Source of the DNA: Hyposmocoma kahamanoa
Lineage: Eukaryota; Arthropoda; Insecta; Lepidoptera; Cosmopterigidae
Reading direction: 5' to 3'
DNA: 64,000 nucleotides
Assembly (NCBI RefSeq): GCF_003589595.1
Contig: NW_020653993.1
Span: 5,074,222 to 5,138,221 of the forward strand
Position numbers and translations under genes: made by a program. The notes under the pieces were generated by a model. That model saw only the letters and a list, made by a program, of their open reading frames with translations. It ran no database searches and was not told where the DNA came from. Of the stretch, positions 42,412 to 53,326 are shown piece after piece; within the stretch, counting starts at the first letter, position 1, and the number at the start of each line of letters is the position of its first letter.

Positions 42412-42810
42412 GATCCTACATCTTCACATTAGTGATAATTAGTAAACTGAAATGCAAATTCAAAACAATCAGTGGAACAGGCTCCTTAGATAGAAGGCAG
42501 GTATTTTCTCAGCTAGGCTATCAATGCTTGCAAGTAGTGGAAATAACGAACGCCTAAAAAAACCTATCATAACATATAGGCACATGAACGTATCGTATAT
42601 AGAATAATTGAGCACAATGCGTCATGATACTCTTACCTGTATTTGATCACATTCTTAAAGCAACTTCCACGGTCCATGATTTCACCGACCACCTCGCATG
42701 AGCTCGCGTATCAATGGTAGAGACTCGTCTGTCGTGACGCAGACGCGTCCGTAGCGGTGCTTGGATCAATATATAGCGAAAAATGGTCGGGGCTGCTGCG
42801 CGCCGATGAA
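42412..42810. other. Unassigned stretch
   Basis: Nothing recognised; slightly GC-richer near 42680-42800. Confidence 0.4.
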
Positions 42811-43036
42811 CTGCCTCTGTGGCCGAATGGTTGCCATGCCGTACTGCCAAGCAGAGGTCCTGGGTTCGATTCGCAAGCCAGGAGAAATATGTGTATGGCC
42901 AACATTTATTTCTCTCGTGAGTTTGGGTGTAATTTGTGGTTGTCTATGTGTGTGTCCATGGCACCCGCAACACAAGATTTCTCTAGTGCGGGGCTATGTT
43001 GAGTGTGTGCGTTATTATTATTTTTATTATTATATG
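42811..43036 (+). repeat. SINE-1 copy (full length)
   Basis: Head CTCTGTGGCCGAATGGTTGC, B box GGGTTCGATTCGC, body TTTCTCTCGTGAGTTTGGGT, GTGTCCATGGCACCCGCAAC, tail TATGTTGAGTGTGTGCGTTA plus (ATT)n. It is the reference copy for this family. Confidence 0.85.
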
Positions 43037-43100
43037 AAAGGACAGGGTCAAGGTATGCCATACCAGAGCGACCGCTTTACCAACTGAGCTACATATCGTA
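43037..43100 (-). repeat. SINE-2 tRNA-like fragment
   Basis: GAGCGACCGCTTTACCAACT and GAGCTACATATCG form the A-box half on the complement. It directly follows the SINE-1 tail. Confidence 0.55.
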
Positions 43101-43819
43101 TTGAATACCTACTCACTGTTACTTATTAACGAATTTTGTTACAGAAAACAATTTTCATTTTAGAGAAAGTTTTTTTCGTGCCAGTATACAGGCTGTCCCT
43201 TGAAATGCGGATAATTTTCAAAGTGGGCGAAAGCGTTAAAATCACGGAAACACGTACCGTTTTACGAGCCGGATTCTCTTGAGGATCTTAAAAAGATAGG
43301 TCTACTAGGCCGCGCGGCCGTGTTCGGCATTTCGTACTTTGATGTTCATTCAAATATTATGGTAGATATAGCTTTTTAATATAAGGAGTCCTAGAACGGT
43401 GGTAGGCTAGTGGCGCTACAAAATAACAGCTCTTCAGGAGAGAGTTTCAATTTAAAGATTCTACAAACGAGCATAAAAAAGGTAAAAAATTTCACTATTT
43501 TAATTATTATGTAGTGTACTTATAATGATATTCTTTGGTTGTAACCCTCAAATTTCTACCGTAAGGTTGCCTGGAAGAAATTGCTACATAACAATAAAGC
43601 CGGCTGTTGCACATTAACTTACTATCTGTATACTTAACTTACTGTATTGTATTTCAACTGCGATTTTACGTGCAATAAAGTTTCACTTACATATAATACG
43701 TTCATAAAATATTTATTTTATTGAACATCATGTTTTTTATTACCCTGATAGACAACATCACATGCATTGCTCCGATCCCATAGTAATTGACTAAAGCACT
43801 TGTGTTATGGACATTTTGT
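43101..43819. other. Unassigned stretch
   Basis: A GGCCGCGCGGCCG palindrome lies at about 43309. No coding or repeat identity found. Confidence 0.4.
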
Positions 43820-43950
43820 AGCAATAGAGCTCCTTGTGAAAGAGTTCGTCCTGGGAAGTACTGCCACCTTATTCCTGCCGCCAAGCAGTAATGTGAGCAT
43901 TACTCCGGTTATGAAAGGTAAGGGTGATGGTGAAATTACAGGCATATGGG
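43820..43950 (+). repeat. Rep-A copy 11 (5' half)
   Basis: Intact start GCAATAGAGCTCCTTGTGAA, AGCAGTAATGTGAGCATTAC and GAAATTACAGGCATATGGG, then an abrupt end in a T-rich run. Confidence 0.85.
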
Positions 43951-44164
43951 TGTCGTCCACTTTTTTTTTATGTAAAGTAATTAGTAGACTACCCCATCGA
44001 CTCGCCACGAAGAGCAGAATACCAAAAAATTGCAATGGCAGTTGAATAGTAGCTCGATGGTTAGCCACTGACAAGCCACTTGACTTGCAGAATACCAAAC
44101 GCACAAAATCCTGCCATTGACACTATAACGACATACAACCTGAGGTGATTCAAAATTAGAACAT

Positions 44165-44390
44165 GGTGGTAAGCGCCTGCCAATAACAAATGCAGTGCCG
44201 TTCTGACCTTAATTTATGAGACGGGCGCAGTGGCAGTGACAGTGACAGGCCAAAATCCCGTGTGCTTGTAATTTTATCAGCACCCTTACCCTTCAAAACT
44301 GAAACGCAGTAATGCTCACATTACTTTTCGGCTGCAGAAATGGCTATACATATCTGGTCGAATTGTTTCACAAGGCGCTTTTCTACTACT
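44165..44390 (-). repeat. Rep-A copy 12
   Basis: GGTAAGCGCCTGCCAATAAC, GACGGGCGCAGTGGCAGTGA (inverted relative to its neighbours), CAAAACTGAAACGCAGTAAT and CACAAGGCGCTTTTCTAC. The central hairpin appears flipped, as if half of the stem was gene-converted. Confidence 0.7.
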
Positions 44391-44392
44391 AT

Positions 44393-44822
44393 TGTAACAC
44401 AGGAACTTTAGCAACATTTGTAACAATAGTTCCGAAGTTTACCGCTAGATGGCATTGGCATAGTAAACGCAATTTCTGAATCAAGATGTTAAGATTTTGC
44501 CTTATGACCTGTCACCAGTATTTCGTATGAAATTGATCTGATCTATTCTTCTACTCGTCTAATTTATTATTGATCAATTCAACGATTACATTTCTACGGT
44601 TATCCTCATTATTAAGGAAGCGTCTCGAACTTGCGCCCATCTTTCGGGACAGGTTACGAGAACACTCGCACGAGCGAAGATTCGCACACACCGGGACTTG
44701 TCGCGGACTCAACGCCGCGCTTGGATCCAACGGGACGAATACTTTTTATTGGACTTGTTTGTATTGTAAGCTTCTGTACAATAAACCAAGTTATCTTCAC
44801 CGAATTCCGCCGTTTGATTCCA
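44393..44822 (+). mobile_element. Candidate solo LTR
   Basis: A 430-bp segment from TGTAACACAGGAAC to GTTTGATTCCA has TG...CA ends, a polyadenylation signal AATAAA (44780-44785) about 40 bp before the end, and a GC-richer 3' half. Right after it comes ATATGGGGGCACTAGCTAGC, which could be a tRNA primer-binding site (TGGGGGCACTAG). No gag or pol follows, so it is a solo LTR or a truncated end; a BEL/Pao-like origin is possible but not shown. Confidence 0.5.
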
Positions 44823-45461
44823 ATATATGGGGGCACTAGCTAGCCAAGCAAACCTGTACCACCCTCTACACCCCCTCCTACCACAATATTTTATTTTATT
44901 TTTATTTTATACTACTCATTGTTAAGGCAGGTTCTCTTAAAAATAATGAGTACGAAACTCAAGTGGTTGTTTTTTGTAAATAAACTTTTGCACATACAAA
45001 TTGAATAAACCGGTCACTACATGGATTTTTGTCATCAAAGTTCTAAGTATTACTATACATACACCACTCTAATACGCACTCTAAACGACTATAGTGTGTA
45101 TAATATATTTTATTCGAATTAAACCGAATGAAGATAAAATAGTATATCCTCGTTAAACCATAGAGCACGAGTTGATTTGTTTCATCGCCGAGCTCTTAAT
45201 TATTTACCCTTTCTACCAGGCGCACCTCATTTACTATGCTATCCAATAAAATGGATTCTGGTTAAGGTTGTCAACCACAATTTGAACTATATTTTATTGT
45301 TGTTATTATTTGAATCATATTTTATTGCAAAACTGTTGCACTTGATGTGATAGATGCTTGCTTCGATTGCTTACGCAGCCATTTTGCAGCATTCTGCTGA
45401 GCCGAAACCTTTCCAGTGCATTATTTGTAATTTGTAATACAAATAGATAGATAACTATACT
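44823..45461. other. Unassigned AT-rich DNA
   Basis: Nothing recognised after the possible primer-binding site. Confidence 0.4.
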
Positions 45462-45578
45462 AATAACGCATACATACACTCATAGCCCCGTACTAGGGAA
45501 ACCCTGTACACACATAGACAAACACAAATTACATCTAAACTCACGAGACAAATAAACGCAGAACATACGACTATTTCA
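45462..45578 (-). repeat. SINE-1 copy without head
   Basis: AACGCATACATACACTCATA, GCCCCGTACTAGGG, ACACACATAGACAAACACAA and CTCACGAGACAAATAAACG match the SINE-1 body and tail; the tRNA-like head is missing. Confidence 0.7.
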
Positions 45579-46050
45579 CACACATTGTTTTTAATTAGTG
45601 CTTCTCTTTTGTTTAAATTTTGTGCTCTTTTATGAAAAAGTATGTCTGAATTAAGAAAGAGCAACCTGACAACGGTATCCATAAGTTAGTAGGTGGGTTC
45701 TAACCTCCGTTTGTAGCACTGTACCTTCAATAAACCTTCCTTTTAATTAGTGTACACTCGCTCAAATGTGGAGCTTAGCCTTACCTAAACATTCACTATT
45801 TATACAATTATTAATATTCAAGCGTTAATTTGCGGAAATCCGGTAACAAATTCAACAAAAATGGAAGTAATTAATTTGCCTCTCCGCGAACAGCGAGGTT
45901 AGAACAATTCACTATTAAACCAAGGAGACAAAGAAATGAGTACATGATCGAAATAGCTCTGAGCAAGCTACAAACGTTTCTATTTTAGTGCCTGGAAGTT
46001 AATACCTCTAGGAGCTAATGCTTCTTACTACTGAGCCTTTTTTCAGCAAG
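45579..46050. other. Unassigned AT-rich DNA
   Basis: Nothing recognised. Confidence 0.4.
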
Positions 46051-46214
46051 TTTTGGTGAAATTACAGGTACATGGGACTTGTCAACTTATGTCTCAGGGT
46101 GACGGGCGCAGTGGCAGTACCCCTCAGATCTTAGCAATTTTAAGCTCTGAGTGGACAGACGTGTAGCTTATCATCAGGCGCACGACTTATTCGCACTTGA
46201 TATTATAAAAAAAA
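46051..46214 (+). repeat. Rep-A copy 13 (5' truncated)
   Basis: GTGAAATTACAGGTACATGG to ATATTATAAAAAAAA, with the CACTGCAACTGTTATG block deleted. Confidence 0.85.
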
Positions 46215-46240
46215 GCAAAAACTTTTTTATGTAAACGCGA

Positions 46241-46440
46241 TGCTATAGTAATCGTCTACCTTAACACGCCACTTTAAACAGCGATGCAAACGCGCGACTG
46301 CATCGATATAAACGCGCGATTGCATCGCTACACTTAAAATGTATAAGCGATTACACTGATACAATCGCGCGTTTGCATCGATGCAATCGTCTATAAACCG
46401 CAAGCATAATAAAAAAAGCAATGCATAATAAAAGTCGCCA
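46241..46440. repeat. GC-rich palindromic repeat (Rep-G copy 3)
   Basis: GTAATCGTCTACC start, CAGCGATGCAAACGCGCGAC, ATCGATATAAACGCGCGATT, GATACAATCGCGCGTTTGCA, ATCGTCTATAAACCGCAAG and an AAAAGTCGCC end. It is sandwiched between two Rep-A copies. Confidence 0.75.
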
Positions 46441-46444
46441 TGTG

Positions 46445-46640
46445 TAAGAGGTAAAGTGATGTTGAACCTACAGGCACATGGAATTGTAAACTTTATGTCT
46501 TCGGGTCACGGGTCAAGTGGTAGTGCCTCTCAGATCTTTATGATTTAAAGCTCTGAATGGTACTGCAACTATTATGGTTAGGCGTGTCGCTTACCATCAG
46601 GCACACGGCTAGTTCCTCCCGTTACCTTGATATTATAAAA
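46445..46640 (+). repeat. Rep-A copy 14 (5' truncated)
   Basis: ACCTACAGGCACATGGAATT, TCTTCGGGTCACGGGTCAAG, GCTCTGAATGGTACTGCAAC and GATATTATAAAATA end. Confidence 0.8.
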
Positions 46641-46904
46641 TATAAGATGTAGTAAAGCGTAGTATGGGTGACAGAAGTAAACTGAAGACATTCAAGATAT
46701 GTGTGTACTTGGTAACTTGATGCCGGGTGTACATCAAACGATAGAAGAGGGGCTCTGGGCGCAACGGCTAGTGTGAACAACACCCTTTAGCGATAGCTAA
46801 TATGATTTAAAACGCTCTTCCAAATAAGGCATCGGCACTAGATGCGTACATGTAATAGGTTCTCATTATATGTTTTTAGAAAGAAAGAAAGAAAAACTCT
46901 TAAC

Positions 46905-47005
46905 CCGTTAAAACTAAACTGTAAATTAAGTACCGGGCCTGAATGCACCCAAGTGGGCACGTACCTCAGCTCAGGGCGCTACTGCCGCCTAGTGCGGACT
47001 CTCAT
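46905..47005 (-). repeat. 3' fragment of the Jockey-like LINE
   Basis: AAGTACCGGGCCTGAATGCA, CCCAAGTGGGCACGTACC and CAGGGCGCTACTGCCGCC parallel 19770-19855 in the same orientation, so this is the 3' non-coding end of the same LINE family. Confidence 0.65.
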
Positions 47006-47504
47006 TATGTTCACATGGTCAATGGTAGTCATTCTCCGAGGGAAAATTTTAACACTGCGATTTAGGAATTCATAAAAATGCGCATCTAGAGGTGTACAGA
47101 GGAACTATATTTGTGTAGTCGCGTGATATATGATTTTGTTTCAAAGCCTTAAAATATGGAAAAGGTAATTAATTCGAAAGAAAATAAAAAGGTAAGAGTA
47201 GCTAAGTAATTTATTTCCACTTTTAATACGATTATTTTATAATGTCCCAGCGCCAACCCTATATCAACTCGATGCTGCCCTTTGGCGCAAGCAAGTAATA
47301 CTTTGTTCCCGACAGCTCTGTTATTAAAACTTTATCTCGGCTTATTCGTTAATAATTAGTCGTAATATTGTTAGCAACTTGCTATTGATTCTATTAAGTA
47401 TTAAAATTGTGCGAATTTACAAGTCCTGAAACTGTCCATCTCTTCTTCTTGATACATTGACTGACTCGAATAGAATTAATATTATTTAGATTAGGTAAGA
47501 CTTG
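47006..47504. other. Unassigned AT-rich DNA
   Basis: Nothing recognised. Confidence 0.4.
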
Positions 47505-47760
47505 ATCAATCATCATTATTAATACAAAGGTCTAATACAAAGCCAAATTCCGTCGATCGGACAGGACTAGAACGTGCCTCTGTGCCATACAGGGCGATCG
47601 CTCTACCAACTGGACGATCGAGTCGTTAGACCTTATGAATTCTTCTCTCTGTTTACTACAGATCTTTAACTCTTCTGTCGTATCGCCACCTATGAGAAGT
47701 CTATTAAAGTATTTTCTTTACTCGATCAGATACCTTTACAGCTACTCATTTATTTTTTGT
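47505..47760 (-). repeat. SINE-2 copy
   Basis: TTCCGTCGATCGGACAGGAC, GGGCGATCGCTCTACCAACT, GTTTACTACAGATCTTTAAC, CGATCAGATACCTTTACAGC in the SINE-2 order; the B box is decayed. Confidence 0.6.
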
Positions 47761-47851
47761 AAAATTACTCGACTTTCACAAAAAATTCTGAGTCTTTATT
47801 GCATAGGCAAATAAATTAGACTTAAAATCGTCACAATGATATAAAAAAAAA

Positions 47852-48014
47852 TATATCGAGTTCTTAGGTTTTCGCGATTGTTACACATAGGAAATGAAAT
47901 GAAATGGTTGAATGTCAACCGTGACCATGGGACCTGTGAAGGTCCCGAAACGTCGGTTTGTTTGAAAAAACAAATATACGCGATTTAAATCCGGAAAAAT
48001 AGTTTCATTTCCTA
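47852..48014 (+). repeat. Penelope-like terminal repeat (head plus tail)
   Basis: Head ATATCGAGTTCTTAGGTTTT, GATTGTTACACATAGG, then AACCGTGACCATGGGACCTG and GAAGGTCCCGAAACGTCGG, tail CCGGAAAAATAGTTTCATTT. The GGGACCT-GTGA-AGGTCCC hairpin is perfect in this copy and is followed by GAAAC. Confidence 0.7.
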
Positions 48015-48195
48015 AAAAAAAAATGATAAATCTCGTATACTCAATCGTAAAGGTTACTTCGAATTGCCGAAGCCGAAGAGAATATATTCTTTAATGTATT
48101 GTGTTTTATAAAGCGCGCCTGACGTAGCTCGGAGCCGCACTTTACATACTTATATATTGGGTTAGGTTCCACCCCTATATTGTGGATGTTCCAAA

Positions 48196-48418
48196 GAATC
48201 GCACGAAGCGTTACACTTCCACATTAATATGGCGAACGGCTATGGAGTGGTATTCCCTGCCTACAGACTTCTTCCTTGCACATTATAATTAGGGCCTTTT
48301 CAAGGCGAGAGTGAATAGGCATTATTTAGGTGTGCATGCTCTATATTCGACCTCATCATCACTTTCCATCAGGTGAGATGAACGTCGAATACGCACTTAT
48401 ATTTTTATGTAAAAAAAA
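48196..48418 (+). pseudogene. LINE C-terminus and 3' tail (same family as 3.9 kb)
   Basis: One frame reads KRYTSTLIWRTAMEWYSLPT, DFFLAHYN, stop, GLFKARVNRHYLGVHA, followed by the 3' UTR TCATCATCACTTTCCATCAG, GTGAGATGAACG and an A8 run. It differs from the 4.2-kb copy by a few substitutions and carries the 3' end that the first copy lacks. Confidence 0.8.
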
Positions 48419-49179
48419 TCTTAATATAATAATCATAAAATAAAAATCAACACATGATTGTCATAGCAGTGAATAGGCGCTGACTCAGCATATGCCAGTT
48501 TCCTAAGGCACTGGTTTTCCGTCAGGACCAACGAGAGGGATTAAGTTATTTGAAAGCAAAAATATAACGACTATACGTCAAGTTATACTTTGAGATAATA
48601 CAGATGTAGTAAAGTATAAATAAATAGTGCATTTAAAATAACCTATTTGATAAACGTAAGTGTATGAGCGAGTGCGAGTATAATTACAGCTGTAGGAGTA
48701 AATTGTGATTTTAAATAGGTTTTAGTGTTGTATAATGTATTTAGTTTATATGATGTAAGTGAATAGATCAAAACTAAAACCAAAATTCGGTTCTAGACAG
48801 ACTATGGAAAAGAAAACAACAAACTACACAGATTTTTGAAGTAAGAGTACGTATTGCGGGTACAGTGCTTTGAATTTGGGTTTGGATGTCCCGTTGCGTA
48901 TACGTGATGGAATATTATTTCAGCACTTTGAGGCCAAGTATTTGAAACTACCCCGAAAAGCTGTAGTTCTATGTTATGGTATATCATAAGTACACATGAA
49001 CGGACAGATCACTCTCTGTAGCGTACGTTAACATTAGATGACCACATTTGTTTCAGATATTCATGTGTTCTAGTTTTGACTATTTTCATTATTTATTTAG
49101 GTATTCATTTTATCAAGACAACTATGATCCAATTAATGTTAGTAGTTACAGTCTTAAAACTATGTTAGTACTTAAATTG
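48419..49179. other. Unassigned AT-rich DNA
   Basis: No gene or family recognised. Confidence 0.4.
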
Positions 49180-49800
49180 TATAAGAGAGTTTGTAGTCTG
49201 TATTAGCTGCCGCATCATTTGGCAGTTAATCCTTCCACCAATATTCTGTTCAGTAGCGACGCCGACTCTTTACGGATGACAGTCATGAAACTGTCCACTC
49301 ACGCATTCGGCTTAGGCACTGCAGAAACGTGACAACCTCCACAGCGCAGCATCCAAAAGGTATTGTTGTATTGCATACGCAGAGCATCCAGTGAGCGCTA
49401 AGTGTAGGTCGTCAACAGGGCGCCAGTGTACAGTGGTGTGCAGTACGGTCTAAAGAGTGTTGTCTTCACTACAGCAGTACATTTGACGAACCTGCGGGCG
49501 AGCATGTTCGCTCTCACAGATAGTGCTCTCCGCTCGCGCTGCATATCCATGTCATCCTTGAGGCCGTCGGTAACATAGCATCTCAGATATTCAAAGTGGC
49601 TAACCCTTTTCAACGGTGAACCATTGAGTAGTACAGTAAGTGCACATGTAGGACTATGTTTACCTGTGGCTCTAAAGGTCACGTACTCAGACTTATTGAC
49701 ACTATATACCAGGCCATGAGAAGCTGTATACAATTCACACACTTTAATTAGCTTTGTCAGTGCACTGACCGATAGATATATCGGATAAAAGTCATGCATA
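49180..49800 (-). pseudogene. LINE reverse transcriptase thumb and C-terminal region
   Basis: The main frame (49799-49398) reads KVCELYTASHGLVYSVNKSE, YVTFRATGK, LNGSPLKRVSHFEYLRCYVT, DGLKDDMDMQRERRALSVRA and NMLARRFVKCTAVVKTTLFR. This matches the non-LTR pattern HGL-x-YNV-x-KSE, LNG-x-PL-x-RV-x-x-F-x-YLG-x-x-V, RERRAL-x-VR-x-NMLARRF. Further pieces (RMQYNN, RLSRFCSA, NRI-type end) continue with stops to about 49180. The YADD core is missing on the upstream side, where another LINE fragment abuts at about 49.8 kb. Confidence 0.8.
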
Positions 49801-49826
49801 CAGGAGTTTTTGACGAGCGCCGATAT

Positions 49827-50165
49827 TTAGTAGATTCGCAGCATTGAGATAAGGAGTAACATGAGTACGAGGGGGTATAGAAAAACAAAATCTGGCACAT
49901 GCATTTTGGACATGCTGTAGGAGTTTATGGATTTTAGGCAAAAGGCTGGAACCATAGGGCATGAAGCAATCTTAGATAATACCAATGTTTCACGTAGAGA
50001 AATGCGCAAATCAACACTGAGGAACGGTTGAACACTATAGATCACTTCTAGCCTATAGAAGCTAGGTACTGCGTACAAGTTCGGCTACGTGTGTGTCAAA
50101 TTTAAGATGACCGTCCATAATTATACCCAAATTGAGTAAGAAACTCTTCATAAACATCAGACATT
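49827..50165 (-). pseudogene. Second LINE fragment (CR1-like), RT C-terminal region
   Basis: The minus strand reads LGIIMDGHLKFDTHVAELV in one frame and, after frame changes, SLRETLVLSKIASCPMVPAF, CLKSINSYSMSKMHVPDFVF. The LG-x-x-x-D-x-x-L-x-F-x-x-H-V, L-x-E-x-LVLSKL-YC, Q-x-VQNAC-x-RF-F order is from CR1-like elements. It ends where the 49.18-49.80 kb LINE begins, giving two unrelated LINE pieces in the same orientation. Confidence 0.7.
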
Positions 50166-50261
50166 TACTATCAACAATATTTATTTCAAATAAAAAGATC
50201 GAGAGAAACTGCGAGAGCTAAAGAGGACGCTACTATGGATTTTAGAGTAAAATTTTTAAAG

Positions 50262-50324
50262 TTTTAAACTTCGTAAATGGCAAAGTTTGAACATCACCTT
50301 AATCTTATTATAGAAACGTATATG
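50262..50324 (+). repeat. LINE 3'-UTR-like repeat (copy 2)
   Basis: AAACTTCGTAAATGGCAAAG and AATCTTATTATAGAAACGTA match 8632-8697. Confidence 0.5.
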
Positions 50325-51000
50325 TATTTAAATGTGTTACTCAGCTGCAATAAGGCCACATGTTTTTTCATAGGAAGGAGGAAACCCTCATGGATATCAT
50401 AGGTCCGAATTTTATGTCCAATATTGGAAGTATACCCGCGGACTACAAACTCGTGAACTGTACCTTTTTCTGTTTTAATTTTTTTTTTGTTAAGACTTGC
50501 GGTATCACGTCTGTATTCCATCAGTCAGTTTTTTCGTCAACAAATAATTTAATTAAAACTTTTTCTAAGTCTACGCTTCATCTGATTTTGTTTTATTTTC
50601 ATTTTTTTTAAACAAATATGCGTACTTACTTCTTAAGTCAATTGTACAATTGTTGGCGTGTACAATACCTAATTGGCAACCTGTTGTATACTGTCTTTTG
50701 TCTTTCTTTGCATCTTGTTCTTGTATGCAAGAAAATGTATTTGTATTGTATGTTAAATAAATTATTGAATTAAATATTCTTTACATTATTTCATTTTGTA
50801 TAAAAAATGTAAAGTAAGAACAGGTAGACATAAAAAAAATTACGTCTAAGAGTCATTCGGTTATAGTTTTCTTCATTTATATAGTGCAGAGTAATATATA
50901 ATACAGATTTATTACATCAATATAATAAAACGCCATAACTTCGTGAGCTAGTAAACAAGGGTTCTCGAATTTTCAATTTGTATTGCCGATAAATATTACG
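50325..51000. other. Unassigned AT-rich DNA
   Basis: No gene or family recognised. Confidence 0.4.
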
Positions 51001-51439
51001 TAGTGAATATACCTTATTAACTAGGTAATGATAAACTTGGACACGCAATTTCAAACACCTTGATTACCTTATTTAAAAGTACCTATCCAAAATATAACAT
51101 TTTAAGTGCTTTTCATATATTTTTAAAATAAATCTTCAATATCATTCTAGTTAGTGAATTAATAAAAAATATAATATTATATCGATATTAATGCCTAATG
51201 AACAAGTGTAATTAATATTAGAATTGTATTAATAGAATTGAAGATAACAGATTCGCTTTAAAATTTTCGCTAAGTTAAGCCGAGAAATAAGCCGCTATGA
51301 CCACGTAACGTAATTGTACGAGGAAGTGACTGGTAACCCTGCCGCTTCACGCATAAATTTGCGCGTGTGTAGATAGCGCATTCCTGTATGTAGTAAAAGT
51401 AGGTAACTTTCGACTGTTGTGTGGAGTGTCTGGGGTGTG
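51001..51439 (-). repeat. Rep-D, 440-bp dispersed repeat (copy 2)
   Basis: Reverse-complement partner of 3285-3728, sharing ends CACACCCC...GGTATATTC and internal landmarks throughout. It differs by small indels such as the extra GGCTTATTTCTCGGCTTAAC block (complement) near 51275-51295. Confidence 0.75.
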
Positions 51440-51500
51440 ACGACATCTTTCTAATCCACGTTTTTGCCAGTGGGATGGCGGTTTATGGTACGAATTTTCT

Positions 51501-51757
51501 CATGAAAGAGTTCGCCCAGGGAGATGCTGCCGCCTTGCCCACTTCTGTCGTCAAGCAGTAATGTGAGCATTACTGCGTTCCGGTTTTGAAGAGTAAGGGT
51601 GCTGTCAACTTGTGTCTCAGGGTGACGGGCGCGGTGGCGGTGCCTCTCAGGTCTTTGCGGTTTAAAGCTTTGAGTGGTACTACAATTGTTATAGACCGGC
51701 GTGTAGCTTACCACCAGACGCATGACTTCTTCGTCCCGTCTCTCAGTATAATAAAAA
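51501..51757 (+). repeat. Rep-A copy 15
   Basis: CATGAAAGAGTTCGCCCAGG to AGTATAATAAAAAATAAAAA, with the GTGAAATTACAGGCACATGG block deleted. Confidence 0.85.
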
Positions 51758-52109
51758 ATAAAAATAAAAATTTCTCACTCAAATACGGAGTTTAATATTT
51801 GAATAATCCATTAACGAAATTTAATGGCAAGGAACACTTAACTAGGTTTTAGCTCAAATTGTAATAAACTAAACAGATTAACGTTAGCACCGGCGCCGGA
51901 GCACTAAAATGCAGGGGTTAAACCACTTCATGAATTTAGGTAAACTTTGACTCAAAACCGTGGGATTGTTATTTAACCGGCTCCAAAATATGAAAACGTG
52001 TTTTTGAAAAAAAATTGTAAATATGAAATCTTCTTTATTTGATATAGAAGACGGTTCTGAGTTTTTTAATGTATGTTACGCGATTACTCCGATATTTTTG
52101 AACTGATTA
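51758..52109. other. Unassigned AT-rich DNA
   Basis: Nothing recognised. Confidence 0.4.
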
Positions 52110-52350
52110 CGGGACGAACAGGTCAACCGCCTGTTGGTAAGCGACATGCCTGTCCATAACAGTTGCAGTGCCACTCTTGAGCTTTAGCTTTAAATCACAA
52201 AGATCCGAGGGGGGGTTGCCACTGCACCCGCCACCCTGAGACATATGTTGACAAATCTCATGTACTCACATTATTGATTGGCAGGAGAAATATATATAAG
52301 ACGGCTGTACTTCCCTGGGCGAACTCTTTCACAAGGAGCTCTACTCAGCT
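52110..52350 (-). repeat. Rep-A copy 16
   Basis: GGGACGAACAGGTCAACCGC, AACAGTTGCAGTGCCACTCT, CACCCGCCACCCTGAGACAT and ACAAGGAGCTCTACTC; the Rep-A middle is deleted. Confidence 0.85.
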
Positions 52351-52539
52351 ATTAAAATTTGCCAAAGTATAAATAAATTCTCTCGTCTAATAACTTAAAA
52401 ATAATAAAAAGGGATTAAAAGGATTTTATTTATTTCAGTTCTTTTTCTCATGGTCTTGTGATTTAATTTAACCTGAGTATTTTTGAAAATTTCTCGAAAA
52501 TTTTTACTTTAGAAAAGGTTTCAGTGAGTTAGTACTTTA

Positions 52540-53190
52540 AAAACGCATACAGTGCCGACTCGTTTTAGTTGATCGACAGCAAACCGTTCCGCGGGGAAGC
52601 GGTCGCCGTGCAACCAGTTAAAGATTATCTAGATTGCTTCCTAGGGTTTTCAGCCAGCTGTTCCATATAGGTGGAAGTAGTGGCGTGCAGCACTAGATTC
52701 CGATTACAATTCTTTTTTTTAAGCCGAGTCCCTATCTACCGACCCGAGAGGTAGGGTTTTCCGGAGAGACTACGGGCTCAACGGCAAGACTGGAGAGACG
52801 TCATTTTTCGGCGTCGGGAAGTGAGCGTGTTTTATAGCTCCGCCACCAATGAGGAGATTTGGTAGTGGACTCAGAGTCGACGGCTTAGCGGCGGCAACTG
52901 CTAGTTGTGCAATGCGCAACGGGAAATGAGTGTGCCTACAGCTCCGGTACCTATCTGAAAAATAGGGAGGGTACTGCACGCGCACCCGGGGTGGCTCACC
53001 CGAGGCACTAGCCTCTCGAAGAACCGGATGAAGTCAAGTGACAGAAGTATGTGACAACCCTGTACACTGGCTGATCTGGGGTCAGAACCTGAACTTGTAA
53101 GGTTCCTGTGCGCGCACAGGTTATAGTGCATTTCCTGTATAACCAAGAGGTTGATAAGTAGGCGCACTATAAACAAAACTTATGTAGAAT
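52540..53190 (-). repeat. GC-rich repeat with internal duplications
   Basis: Two related sub-blocks occur: GAAGTGAGCGTGTTTTATAG with CTCCGCCACCAATGAGGAGA, and GAAATGAGTGTGCCTACAGC with TCCGGTACCTATCTGAAAAA. The right end (GCACAGGTTATAGTGCATTT, CCAAGAGGTTGATAAG) recurs at 55732-55800. The minus strand has open frames without a known domain. A retrotransposon untranslated region is the most likely source, but the family is not identified. Confidence 0.5.
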
Positions 53191-53326
53191 GATATGGGAC
53201 TGGCCGCTGAGGGCCCGAACTGCAACACCAGACAAAAGATAGAGCTGAAGACTCTTAACCTGTTTCAAAATTTAGAAAGCAGTTCTGAGGCATGCTCATC
53301 AGGAGACAGAGACCTCGACTCCTTGT

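Noticed and set aside
42811..42885. tRNA gene on the plus strand
   Set aside because: Same boxes in four or more copies with a SINE body attached and no closing acceptor stem.
47925..47965. Active hammerhead ribozyme
   Set aside because: The conserved CUGANGA box is not present and no stem III partner was found. It is kept only as a testable resemblance.
52770..53176. Minus-strand open frames in the GC-rich repeat
   Set aside because: Overlapping frames in different phases, no domain, and they follow the duplicated modules; likely non-coding.
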